Source of the DNA: an uncultured Lachnospiraceae bacterium
GTDB taxonomy: Bacteria; Bacillota; Clostridia; Lachnospirales; Lachnospiraceae
Assembly (NCBI GenBank): GCA_910585935.1
Contig: CAJUHN010000151.1
Location: forward strand, 1 to 9,499
Length of the DNA: 9,499 nucleotides
Reading direction: 5' to 3'
The translations under genes were made by a program, and so were the position numbers. How positions within the stretch are numbered: position 1 is the stretch's first letter; each line of letters begins with the position of its first letter. The notes under the pieces were generated by a model. It saw nothing but the letters and a program-made list of their open reading frames with translations, did no database searches and was not told the DNA's origin. Of the stretch, positions 1 to 5,624 are shown piece by piece.

Positions 1-93
1 CGGGGCTGCGAATTTAGTACCGTTACGTCTGGAACGGAGCGAAAGCGCGGCTTCGCTGGAACATTTCTTGCCGACGCGAACCTTTCATCAAAA
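1..93 (+). repeat. Structured repeat element, copy 1 (5' half outside window)
   Basis: This is the 3' half of the element seen complete at 4992-5153. It shares the AATTTAGTACCG core, ACGTCTGGAACGGAGCGAAA, the GCGCGGCTTCG segment and the closing GCGAACCTTT. The loop between AGC and GCG is GAAA, a GNRA tetraloop, where copies 2 and 3 have GAGA. The 3' strand of the outer stem (TGGAACATTTCTTGCCGACGC, around 57-77) predicts a matching 5' strand just left of the window. It lies downstream of degV and antisense to degV transcription. There is no T-run, so it is not a classical terminator. Confidence 0.9.
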
Positions 94-225
94 TCCCCTC
101 TCCACTTTTCACCATCTCATTCCCTTAAATCCATACATATAAAATACCTCACCATAAAAAAGTTGTCCATTCCCTAACACTTGCACTCTCCCAAAATCCA
201 AAAACTAAATCATTTTACCTTCCAT
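94..225. other. Intergenic stretch downstream of degV
   Basis: I see no ORF, no convincing hairpin followed by a T-run, and no promoter pair in this AT-rich stretch. Transcripts of the degV operon would pass through it into copy 1 of the structured repeat on the antisense side. Confidence 0.4.
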
Positions 226-1128
226 TCACACATCATACCTCTGCATAATTCCAATTCCTATTGGCAGAGGTCCTGTATGCACTCCGATTGTCGCTCCTAT
301 CTGATAGATTCCAATTTCTGTTTTTCCATACTTAACTTCTAAAGCTTGGCAAACTTGCTCCTTAAATTCTTCTGCCTCTTTTCTATCCAATCCAAAACCT
401 ACTACAATATTATAATCATTTAATGGTTCTTTTCTCTCTTCCAAATATTCTAATAACAGATCTATCACTTTTTGTTTTGATTTAGCCCTGCTCCTGCTGA
501 TTCCAGATGGGAATATTTCCCCTTCTTTTAATGTAATAATTGGTTTTAGATTCAATGTCCCCGCCGCTATTCCAGCAAGTTTCCCAATTCTTCCTCCATG
601 TTTTAAATAATCTATATTTCCTATCGTAAAAAAAATCCTTCCGCTGCTTTTTATGCGCTCTAAATTAGCAATCACTTCTTCATATTTAAGTCCATTTTGC
701 TGCATCCTAGCTGCTTCTCTCACAAAGATCCCCTGCAACACCGTATTAACAGTAGCATCTATCACTGTAATTTCTGCTTCTGGATGAGATTCCTTTATGA
801 TTTCTTTTGCATTATTAGCAGCCTGAAAAGAACCGCTGAATTTTGTTGTGATACAAATACAAATAATGGCTGTGTTTTCTTTTACAAATGGAAGAAATGT
901 ATCTACATAATCCTGTACAGATGGCAGAGATGACTTCGGAAATACCTTTGGATTATCCGCCATTTTCCAATAAAATTCCTCTACTCCTATCTCTACTATT
1001 TCTTTTTTATAATTTTTATCATCAAAAGATACATAAAAAGGAACTATTTTCACTTTTAATTGTTCTGCCATTTCTAATGTTAAATCACATGAACTATCAC
1101 TAATAATTTGATATTTTTCTTTTCCCAT
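226..1128 (-). CDS. DegV family protein (fatty-acid-binding, FakB-like)
   Basis: The 300-residue protein matches the full length of the DegV family. Visible landmarks are the N-terminal SDSSCDL (residues 10-16), the KFSGSFQAA segment (96-104), HGGRIGK (177-183) and the C-terminal GATIGVHTGP (278-287), which is the family's lipid-pocket signature. DegV proteins bind a fatty acid in the cytosol. In Firmicutes the FakB members present it to the kinase FakA, which makes acyl-phosphate for phospholipid synthesis. No fakA is in the window, so the exact partner is not shown. The ATG is preceded by AGGA seven bases upstream. Its first 29 bases overlap the end of the glycosyltransferase gene in another frame, so the two are probably co-transcribed and perhaps translationally coupled. 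I am sure of the family, less sure of the FakB role. Confidence 0.93.
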   Translation of the reverse strand: MGKEKYQIISDSSCDLTLEMAEQLKVKIVPFYVSFDDKNYKKEIVEIGVEEFYWKMADNPKVFPKSSLPSVQDYVDTFLPFVKENTAIICICITTKFSGSFQAANNAKEIIKESHPEAEITVIDATVNTVLQGIFVREAARMQQNGLKYEEVIANLERIKSSGRIFFTIGNIDYLKHGGRIGKLAGIAAGTLNLKPIITLKEGEIFPSGISRSRAKSKQKVIDLLLEYLEERKEPLNDYNIVVGFGLDRKEAEEFKEQVCQALEVKYGKTEIGIYQIGATIGVHTGPLPIGIGIMQRYDV

Positions 1129-2128
1129 TTTCTATTCCTGCCTTTTTCTCTTTTTTTCTATTAAATGAATAATGATAAGTAGGTGCTTTTATTATCATTG
1201 TTTTATCTAATTTTTTGTTATTCCTACTTATCGGATTTTTGCTGACATGTCCATCTCTAGCAACTGCTATTAAAAATGCATTAATTTTGGCTTTATTTTC
1301 CTCATATAATCCTAATTCTTGATACAATTTTCGATAATCTCGAAGGAGCATCGAACGCACCTTTAAAGTATTTCTAAATGTCACCTCCATTGCCACTAAA
1401 CTCCCCTTATTTTTCACATAATAATAAATAGGTGCTTGTACTGCGCAAAAACGTTCTGCCTGCCGAATATAAGATAAATTAAATAAAAAATCTTCACACC
1501 AATTTAATCCCTCTTGGCAGCGCAGATGGTTCTTCTGAATTAAATCCCTTCTATATAATTTATTCCATAAAACTCCATAATAAAAATCTGCTGGTTCTTG
1601 CATCATATGAAAGGCAAAATCTTTTCTATTCATAACATTTTCTTCTTTCACATGTGTCTTTATGGAATAACGCTTTCCGCCCACTCGATAAAAATCAGCT
1701 ATTACAAAATCACTGTCTGTTTCCTCTGCCTTTCTGACCAAAATTTCCGTAGAATCACAAGTAATCCAGTCATCACTGTCAACAAAACGAATATATTTGC
1801 CTCTAGCGATATCTAAAGCGAGATTTCTGCTCACAGATACTCCACTATTCTTTATGCTCAGCACATAAATTCTTAAATCCTTGTGTGCATATTCTTTACA
1901 AATCTCTAGGCTCTCATCTTGACTTCCATCATTTACTAAGATAATTTCTAAATTTTGAAATGTCTGCCTCAATACACTATCTAAGCATCTCTTTAAATAA
2001 GCTGCTGCGTTATAAATAGGTATAATGATACTCACCAGAATATCTTTTGATAACTCTTCTTTATGAGGAATGGATTCTGGAAGGCTTATAGATTTGTTCC
2101 CCCCTTTATTCTTCTTTTTCATATTCAA
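1100..2128 (-). CDS. Family 2 glycosyltransferase (GT-A fold)
   Basis: The 342-residue protein starts with a lysine-rich tail and then a typical GT2 catalytic domain: VSIIIPIYN (32-40), the nucleotide-binding VNDGS (65-69), the GVSVSRNLAL segment (96-105) and the metal-binding DSDDW (117-121). GT2 enzymes of this type transfer sugars from nucleotide donors to polysaccharide, teichoic-acid or other surface glycans on the inner face of the membrane. Acceptor and sugar cannot be read from sequence. No membrane helix is visible. The start chosen is TTG at 2128, because an AAGGAGG site lies 10 bases upstream of it. The ATG at 2122 is 16 bases from that site and is the alternative. The last 45 or so residues are basic and lack recognisable family sequence, so the C-terminus may have been reshaped where it runs into degV. 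Confidence 0.9.
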   Translation of the reverse strand: MNMKKKNKGGNKSISLPESIPHKEELSKDILVSIIIPIYNAAAYLKRCLDSVLRQTFQNLEIILVNDGSQDESLEICKEYAHKDLRIYVLSIKNSGVSVSRNLALDIARGKYIRFVDSDDWITCDSTEILVRKAEETDSDFVIADFYRVGGKRYSIKTHVKEENVMNRKDFAFHMMQEPADFYYGVLWNKLYRRDLIQKNHLRCQEGLNWCEDFLFNLSYIRQAERFCAVQAPIYYYVKNKGSLVAMEVTFRNTLKVRSMLLRDYRKLYQELGLYEENKAKINAFLIAVARDGHVSKNPISRNNKKLDKTMIIKAPTYHYSFNRKKEKKAGIENGKRKISNY

Positions 2129-2305
2129 AAAAACTTCTCCTCCTTATTAATTTCTATTAAATTTTTCTATATGATAAAAATAAATCAGAATTTTTTACAT
2201 CACTATAACGCTTCTTTGTTCTTTCCAGCTCCCATATTTCAGTATAACGAAATCATTATATGATTAAATTTATGATAACTTTGGAGATTTTTTATTTTTT
2301 GAAAA
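2129..2305 (-). promoter_or_regulatory. Upstream region of the glycosyltransferase-degV pair; weak promoter
   Basis: On the minus strand there is a TATAAT at 2255-2260, but no good -35 at the right distance, so the promoter call is weak. A strong AAGGAGG ribosome binding site sits just before the TTG start. The terminator of trpS lies immediately upstream, which implies that this pair needs its own promoter. Confidence 0.3.
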
Positions 2306-2398
2306 TACAAAAATGCTGTCGCAAGATAAATTTTTTCAACAAATTTCATTTATGAAATTTATTTTTTATTCTCTCACAACAGCCGATAAAACAGCATT
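2306..2398 (-). terminator. Intrinsic terminator of trpS
   Basis: Read on the minus strand, GCTGTTGTGAGA (2383-2372) pairs with TCTTGCGACAGC (2326-2315) using G-U pairs. Between them is an inner 9-bp hairpin, AAATTTCAT/ATGAAATTT (2360-2352 with 2349-2341). The stem is followed by ATTTTTGTATTTT. A second copy of the 5' arm, AATGCTGT (2398-2391), overlaps the trpS stop codon and can pair with ACAGCATT (2319-2312), so two alternative closings exist. On the plus strand no T-run follows, so it acts in the trpS direction. Confidence 0.8.
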
Positions 2399-3482
2399 AT
2401 TTTCTATAGCGAGAAATTTGTTCTTCTAAAAATTCACCATCTTCAAAATAATTAATTTTCATCGCCTTTTTCACATCCTTTAATGTTTCAGCAGCTACCG
2501 CTCTCGCCTTCTCACTGCCTTCTTTTAACATCTGATATACAAATTCAATATTTTCTTCATATCCCTTTCTGCGCGCACGGATGGGTTCTAATTCCTCTTC
2601 CATAATCTTAATCAAAAATTTTTTAATCTTCACATCCCCTAAACCACCCCTAGTATAATGATCTTTTAATTCCTGCAAACTCTGATAGTCCGGCAGATAT
2701 TTTCCAAAATGTTCTGGTTTACAAAATGCATCTAAATATGTGAACACACAATTCCCCTCTACCTGCCCCGGATCTTCTACCCGAATATGATTAGGGTCTG
2801 TATACATGGACATAATACCTCTCTTAACATCTTCCGAACTATCAGATAAATAAATACAATTATTTAAAGATTTACTCATCTTGGCCTTTCCATCTGTTCC
2901 CGGCAGCCTCAGACATGCCTTATTATCCGGCAATAAAGCCTCCGGTTCTATTAAAGTATCTTCATATATCATATTGAATCTTCTCACGATCTCTTTTGTC
3001 TGCTCTATCATCGGTAACTGATCTTCTCCCACTGGAACTGTCGTTGCCTTAAAAGCAGTGATATCTGATGCTTGACTGATCGGATATGTGAAAAATCCTA
3101 CTGGGATACTCGTTTCAAAATTTCTCATCTGAATCTCTGACTTCACAGTCGGATTTCTCTGTAAACGTGATACTGTCACTAGATTCATATAATAAAAAGA
3201 TAATTCACAAAGTTCTGGCACTTGAGATTGAATAAAAATAATGGACTTATTCGGATCAATCCCACAAGATAAATAGTCAAGAGCCACCTGCATGATATTC
3301 TGTCTTACCTTTTCTGGATTATCTGCATTATCTGTCAAAGCCTGTGCGTCCGCGATCATAATAAATATTTTATCATATTCTCCTGAATTTTGCAGTTCTA
3401 CTCTTCTTTTTAAAGAACCTACATAATGACCTACATGTAAATTTCCTGTCGGTCTATCACCAGTTAAGATAACCTTTTCCAT
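2397..3482 (-). CDS. trpS: Tryptophanyl-tRNA synthetase
   Basis: This class I aminoacyl-tRNA synthetase charges tRNA-Trp with tryptophan using ATP in the cytosol. The N-terminal PTGNLHVGHYVGS contains the HIGH-type motif (HVGH, residues 16-19), and GKAKMSKS contains the KMSKS loop (201-205). The tryptophan-pocket segments IADAQALTDN (43-52) and VPVGEDQ (149-155) are also family-typical. At 361 residues it is somewhat longer than the roughly 330 residues usual for bacterial TrpRS, with the extra length apparently in the C-terminal half. The ATG has an AGAAGGG site about 10 bases upstream. It is a single-gene unit with its own promoter and terminator. The 5' leader is only about 100 bases and carries no T-box signature, so tRNA-sensing control is not seen. 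Confidence 0.97.
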   Translation of the reverse strand: MEKVILTGDRPTGNLHVGHYVGSLKRRVELQNSGEYDKIFIMIADAQALTDNADNPEKVRQNIMQVALDYLSCGIDPNKSIIFIQSQVPELCELSFYYMNLVTVSRLQRNPTVKSEIQMRNFETSIPVGFFTYPISQASDITAFKATTVPVGEDQLPMIEQTKEIVRRFNMIYEDTLIEPEALLPDNKACLRLPGTDGKAKMSKSLNNCIYLSDSSEDVKRGIMSMYTDPNHIRVEDPGQVEGNCVFTYLDAFCKPEHFGKYLPDYQSLQELKDHYTRGGLGDVKIKKFLIKIMEEELEPIRARRKGYEENIEFVYQMLKEGSEKARAVAAETLKDVKKAMKINYFEDGEFLEEQISRYRK

Positions 3483-3591
3483 AATAAAATTTCCCTTCTT
3501 CTTTTTCTAATTTTTCTATATTAATTTACTTTAATCCATATTTTCCTGAGTATTCCCTTATATCCCCTTTACATTTTAACCCAATATGGAA

Positions 3592-3620
3592 ATTATATCA
3601 GGTTTTTCTATTTTCTTCAA
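3592..3620 (-). promoter_or_regulatory. trpS promoter (extended -10)
   Basis: On the minus strand TTGAAG (3620-3615) is followed after exactly 17 bases by TATAAT (3597-3592), and TGA immediately before the -10 gives an extended -10 (TGATATAAT). This is the best promoter in the window. Transcription would start near 3585, giving a leader of about 100 bases before trpS. It lies just downstream of repeat copy 2 as seen from trpS. Confidence 0.8.
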
Positions 3621-3675
3621 TATCATATTTATTTCACTGCTTTTTTTAGTTTACCGTTCAGGATACTTTAAAGCC

Positions 3676-3835
3676 AAAGGTTCGCTGTGGCAAAGAAGTA
3701 TTCCAACGAAGCCGCGCTCTCGCTCCGTTCCAGACGTAGCGGTACTAAATTCGTAACCCTTATCAGGACTGCTCATTAAGTACCAACGTCCTCCAAGGGG
3801 CTTCTTTTGGAATACTTCTTTGCCTTCGCTAGTTT
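3676..3835 (-). repeat. Structured repeat element, copy 2 (complete)
   Basis: This is a complete copy in minus orientation. The outer stem is a perfect 17-bp inverted repeat: GGCAAAGAAGTATTCCA (3689-3705) against its reverse complement (3808-3824). Inside, AGTACC/GGTACT and the ACGTC/GACGT pair form a second stem. GGCTTC/GAAGCC forms a third pairing, and the loop near 3715-3722 reads GAGA on the minus strand. The termini read ACTAGCG at the 5' end and AGCGAACCTTT at the 3' end, as in copy 3. It lies between trpS and the toxin-antitoxin cassette, in the same direction as both. Confidence 0.93.
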
Positions 3836-3906
3836 ATTCCCTTTCCCAATTTATAAAAAGTGAATCTCATTATGACAATAAAATAAAAAGGCTGAATGGT
3901 GCTTTT

Positions 3907-4077
3907 TTAGGTAAAATAAAAAAGGGGTGCTGCTCCTTGCTCCTGATATTGTTCATCGTCTAATTCTGATGCTGTTTTGTATCCTAATTCACTTGTTTTT
4001 TCTTCCAATGAAAAGACACCATTCAGATATCCTTCCACAATATTCCATTCTTCTTCAGATCTATATTTCCTATACAT
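3907..4077 (-). CDS. Small acidic hypothetical protein, 56 residues
   Basis: I do not recognise this protein. It begins MYRKYRSEEEWNIVEGY, is rich in Glu, and ends ...GAAPLFYFT. The start is ATG at 4077, preceded by AGGGGG six bases upstream, which is a strong site. The N-terminal half looks helical and faintly resembles the helix-turn-helix start of small transposase or regulator proteins, but that is only an impression. It lies 86 bases downstream of the toxin on the same strand, so it may be a third gene of that operon. The ribosome binding site is inside a 16-bp stem (4080-4129), which suggests restricted translation. The last codons overlap a T-rich, terminator-like stretch, so the ORF could also be a truncated remnant. 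Confidence 0.45.
   Translation of the reverse strand: MYRKYRSEEEWNIVEGYLNGVFSLEEKTSELGYKTASELDDEQYQEQGAAPLFYFT
3918..3945 (-). terminator. Possible terminator at the end of the small ORF
   Basis: On the minus strand AAGGAG and CCCCTT can form a short stem with one mismatch around CAGCA, directly followed by TTTTATTTT. The stem is weak. The position, at the end of the toxin-antitoxin transcription unit, is what makes it plausible. Confidence 0.3.
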
Positions 4078-4079
4078 AA

Positions 4080-4129
4080 ATACCCCCTAAGTAGATTTTA
4101 GTTATTTACCTTGTCTACTTAAGAGGTAT
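4080..4129 (-). promoter_or_regulatory. 16-bp hairpin hiding a ribosome binding site
   Basis: Read on the minus strand, ATACCTCTTAAGTAGA (4129-4114) pairs along its whole length with TCTACTTAGGGGGTAT (4095-4080), using two G-U pairs, around an 18-base loop. The 3' arm contains the AGGGGG Shine-Dalgarno sequence of the 56-codon ORF. It has no T-run after it, so it looks like translational control rather than termination. Confidence 0.65.
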
Positions 4130-4163
4130 CATATCAGAGAACACATATCTTTTCTTTTTGGGG

Positions 4164-4436
4164 CTACAATCCGAACAGATCTGCATGAGTTCCTATCCGA
4201 TCCAACTTTAGCTCATTGCCGTCCTGCTTGTATATGAGCAGCCAGTCTGGCTCTATGTGGCATTCCCGGTATCCAGAGTAATTGCCGCTCAGGTTATAGT
4301 CTCTGTTCTTTGTCGGCAACGGCGCAGGGACGCGGAGGGTATCGATCGCCTTCTGCAATAATTCCATTTTATAGCCGCGCTTTGCGCAAGCCTTGAAGTC
4401 CTTTTTGAATCTGGTGGAGTATCGTACATTGAGCAT
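4164..4436 (-). CDS. YafQ-type mRNA interferase toxin (RelE superfamily)
   Basis: The 90-residue protein is the normal length for YafQ. These toxins cleave mRNA in the ribosomal A site and are held inactive by a DinJ/RelB antitoxin. Family sequence is clear: GYRECHIEPDWLLIY (55-69) and RIGTHADLF (80-88). By comparison with E. coli YafQ, His60, Asp64, Trp65, Arg80, His84 and Phe88 match active-site residues. The position of the catalytic His50, in the usual DH-L motif, is Tyr47 here (RDYNLSG). The ATG follows a GGAGGA site by six bases; that site lies inside the end of the antitoxin gene, and the two genes are 2 bases apart. The DNA is clearly more GC-rich than its neighbours (30 of 60 bases in 4201-4260), which suggests acquisition. 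Confidence 0.92.
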   Translation of the reverse strand: MLNVRYSTRFKKDFKACAKRGYKMELLQKAIDTLRVPAPLPTKNRDYNLSGNYSGYRECHIEPDWLLIYKQDGNELKLDRIGTHADLFGL

Positions 4437-4438
4437 GA

Positions 4439-4648
4439 CTATTCCTCCATCAGTTCGGCAAACAAATCCTCTGTACTTCCCTTGAATAAAGTACCGCCGC
4501 CGTTTTCCAATTCCTCTATTGAGGCGATGGTTTCAGCATTGGGTACTTCCTCCGGTACTGCTGCACCCTGCAGATAAGCAACGATATAGTACATTTTGCT
4601 GTCTGGTATCTGGTCTATGAGTTTTTTGGCGAGTTCCTTACAACTCAT
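4439..4648 (-). CDS. RelB/DinJ-type antitoxin
   Basis: This 69-residue acidic protein lies directly upstream of the YafQ-type toxin, the usual antitoxin-first order. The N-terminal third (MSCKELAKKLIDQIPDSKMY) is a helical segment common in small Firmicute antitoxins and likely mediates dimerisation or DNA contact. The C-terminal part (NAETIASIEELENG, then STEDLFAELMEE) has the acidic tail that wraps the toxin in RelB-like pairs. I chose ATG 4648, since AAGGA lies about 10 bases upstream. The in-frame GTG at 4657 would leave the site almost touching the start codon. Expected role: neutralise the toxin and, with it, repress the shared promoter. Confidence 0.85.
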   Translation of the reverse strand: MSCKELAKKLIDQIPDSKMYYIVAYLQGAAVPEEVPNAETIASIEELENGGGTLFKGSTEDLFAELMEE

Positions 4649-4671
4649 GGTGAACACTTCCTTTCCTAGTT

Positions 4672-4717
4672 ATTATATATGGTTTATTATTGTTCATTTG
4701 ACTTTACGAAGTAAAGT
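4672..4717 (-). promoter_or_regulatory. Toxin-antitoxin promoter with candidate operator
   Basis: A TATAAT (4677-4672 on the minus strand) lies about 24 bases before the antitoxin start. The -35 region is poor (CAAATG at 17 bases). Directly upstream is a perfect inverted repeat, ACTTTAC-3 bases-GTAAAGT (4701-4717), placed where an autorepressing antitoxin-toxin complex would block polymerase. The weak -35 fits a regulated promoter but also lowers confidence. Confidence 0.45.
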
Positions 4718-4724
4718 GTCTACT

Positions 4725-4991
4725 GTTTTTTTGATTGTCACCAGTTATTTATTTGTTTAGAGTATCAATAGATTTTTGCTACACAACATTGTCTGGATTT
4801 ATTATTACTATTTATTACACTATAATATAAACTTAATGGATACTCATACCTTACTTCTACTGTAAATTTAGACCTATCTTTCGTAGTATATTCTCCTAAT
4901 CTTTTTTAATTATATCATTCCTATTCTTTCATTACAAGTTTTCCATGCTATATTGACTAACCCTACTCTTTTTATTACTCGCCTATACTAC
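4725..4991. other. Gene-free AT-rich stretch between the toxin-antitoxin locus and repeat copy 3
   Basis: I see no ORF with a ribosome binding site on either strand. A plus-strand TATAAT near 4821-4826 has no convincing -35. The stretch is very AT-rich and could be decayed coding sequence, but no protein remnant is recognisable. Confidence 0.4.
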
Positions 4992-5153
4992 AAACTAGCG
5001 CCGGAAAGAAATGATTCCAAAAGAAGCGCCCCTTGGAAGACGTTGGTACTTAATAAGCAGCCCTGACAAGGGGTGCGAATTTAGTACCGCTACGTCTGGA
5101 ACGGAGCGAGAGCGCGGCTTCGCCTAAATATTTCTTTCCGACGCGAACCTTTT
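4992..5153 (+). repeat. Structured repeat element, copy 3 (complete, reference copy)
   Basis: The copy runs from AAACTAGCG to GCGAACCTTTT. The outer stem is CGGAAAGAAAT (5002-5012) with ATTTCTTTCCG (5130-5140), extended by GCG/CGC beyond one mismatch. The second stem has AGACGT (5038-5043) with ACGTCT (5092-5097) and GGTACT (5045-5050) with AGTACC (5083-5088). The apical hairpin has CCCT (5061-5064) with AGGG (5069-5072) and GCA/TGC. GAAGC near 5023 can pair with GCTTC near 5117, and AGC-GAGA-GCG holds a GNRA loop. No ORF is present inside. It lies upstream of the ABC operon in the same orientation but outside its likely promoter. Confidence 0.93.
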
Positions 5154-5238
5154 GCGAAAATGTCCCTTTCCCTTCCCTAATTTTATACTTATATCATACG
5201 AAAATATAACATTCCTTTTTCCATAACCTTATAAAAAA

Positions 5239-5254
5239 GAATTTTATAAAATTC
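5239..5254. promoter_or_regulatory. Perfect 16-bp palindrome, candidate operator
   Basis: GAATTTTATAAAATTC is its own reverse complement and ends 13 bases upstream of the proposed -35 of the ABC operon. Such a site could bind a dimeric regulator. In AT-rich DNA it may also be chance. No regulator gene is adjacent. Confidence 0.35.
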
Positions 5255-5514
5255 AAGTATTAATAGGTAGACATTTATAAAGTTTTACTATAAAATAAAG
5301 TTACTCTTTTCTATCACAAACAATATTATTTATGGTGATCGAAACTATGAAATATATAAAAGTTTCATCAAACCTCTATTTTCAAAGACGAAACCTCATG
5401 CTGTTTCTCTATCCATAAAGTAAAAACATTTGTCTAAGATATGAAAGGGAATTTTTTAGTGTCCGCTAGGGCTTTTATAAAGTCAGAGTGTACCTGAAAG
5501 GGGGATATTTTATT

Positions 5515-5547
5515 ATGCAGAGTGAATCATTTTTGTCATTTTCTTGA
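5515..5547 (+). CDS. Candidate 10-codon leader peptide of the ABC operon
   Basis: ATG at 5515 follows an AAAGGGGG site by 10 bases and opens a 10-codon ORF (MQSESFLSFS) ending in TGA at 5545-5547. The ribosome binding site is as good as those of the real genes here. The encoded peptide is rich in Ser and Phe. Its stop overlaps a TTG that is in frame with the first ABC gene, 27 codons upstream of the chosen ATG. Short leader ORFs control some heterodimeric drug exporters by ribosome-mediated attenuation (Bacillus bmrB before bmrCD). Whether this one is translated or regulatory is inference. Confidence 0.35.
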   Translation: MQSESFLSFS

Positions 5548-5624
5548 CTATTCACGTCAATCTTTTTTCTATTTTTATTTATATGGTATATTTTAGACAT
5601 CTTATGAAAGGAGACGTGTTATTG

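Larger units (their letters stand above)
5154..5624 (+). promoter_or_regulatory. Long leader and promoter region of the ABC exporter operon
   Basis: This 471-base stretch has no substantial gene. It holds a perfect 16-bp palindrome, GAATTTTATAAAATTC (5239-5254), then a candidate promoter, TAGACA (5268-5273) and TAAAAT (5291-5296) with 17 bases between. Three small hairpins follow: TGAT-c-GAAACT with AGTTTCATCA (5336-5370), AGA-c-GAAAC with GTTTCTCT (5386-5410), and GGCTTT-TAT-AAAGTC (5470-5484). Last come a 10-codon leader ORF and AAAGGAG before the first ABC gene. If the promoter is right, the transcript leader is over 300 bases, which suggests leader-based control. No known riboswitch consensus was recognised. 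Confidence 0.5.

Noticed and set aside
1..93. Repeat copies as ordinary intrinsic terminators
   Set aside because: None of the visible 3' ends has the U-run expected after a terminator stem, and two copies are antisense to the nearest upstream gene.
697..2263. Plus-strand ORFs at 697-933, 888-1103, 1598-1816 and 2063-2263
   Set aside because: They lie opposite or across the well-supported minus-strand genes, encode Phe/Cys/His-rich sequences without family likeness, and lack ribosome binding sites.
3483..3600. T-box riboswitch before trpS
   Set aside because: The leader from the promoter is only about 100 bases and lacks the conserved T-box sequence and an antiterminator-terminator pair.
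5400..5500. ykkC-type (guanidine) riboswitch suggested by CTAGGG near 5466
   Set aside because: The other conserved blocks of that riboswitch are absent; a six-base match is not evidence.
5544..5624. N-terminal extension of the first ABC protein from TTG 5544
   Set aside because: No ribosome binding site precedes that TTG, whereas AAAGGAG stands before ATG 5625. It is kept only as a possible coupled start in the findings.
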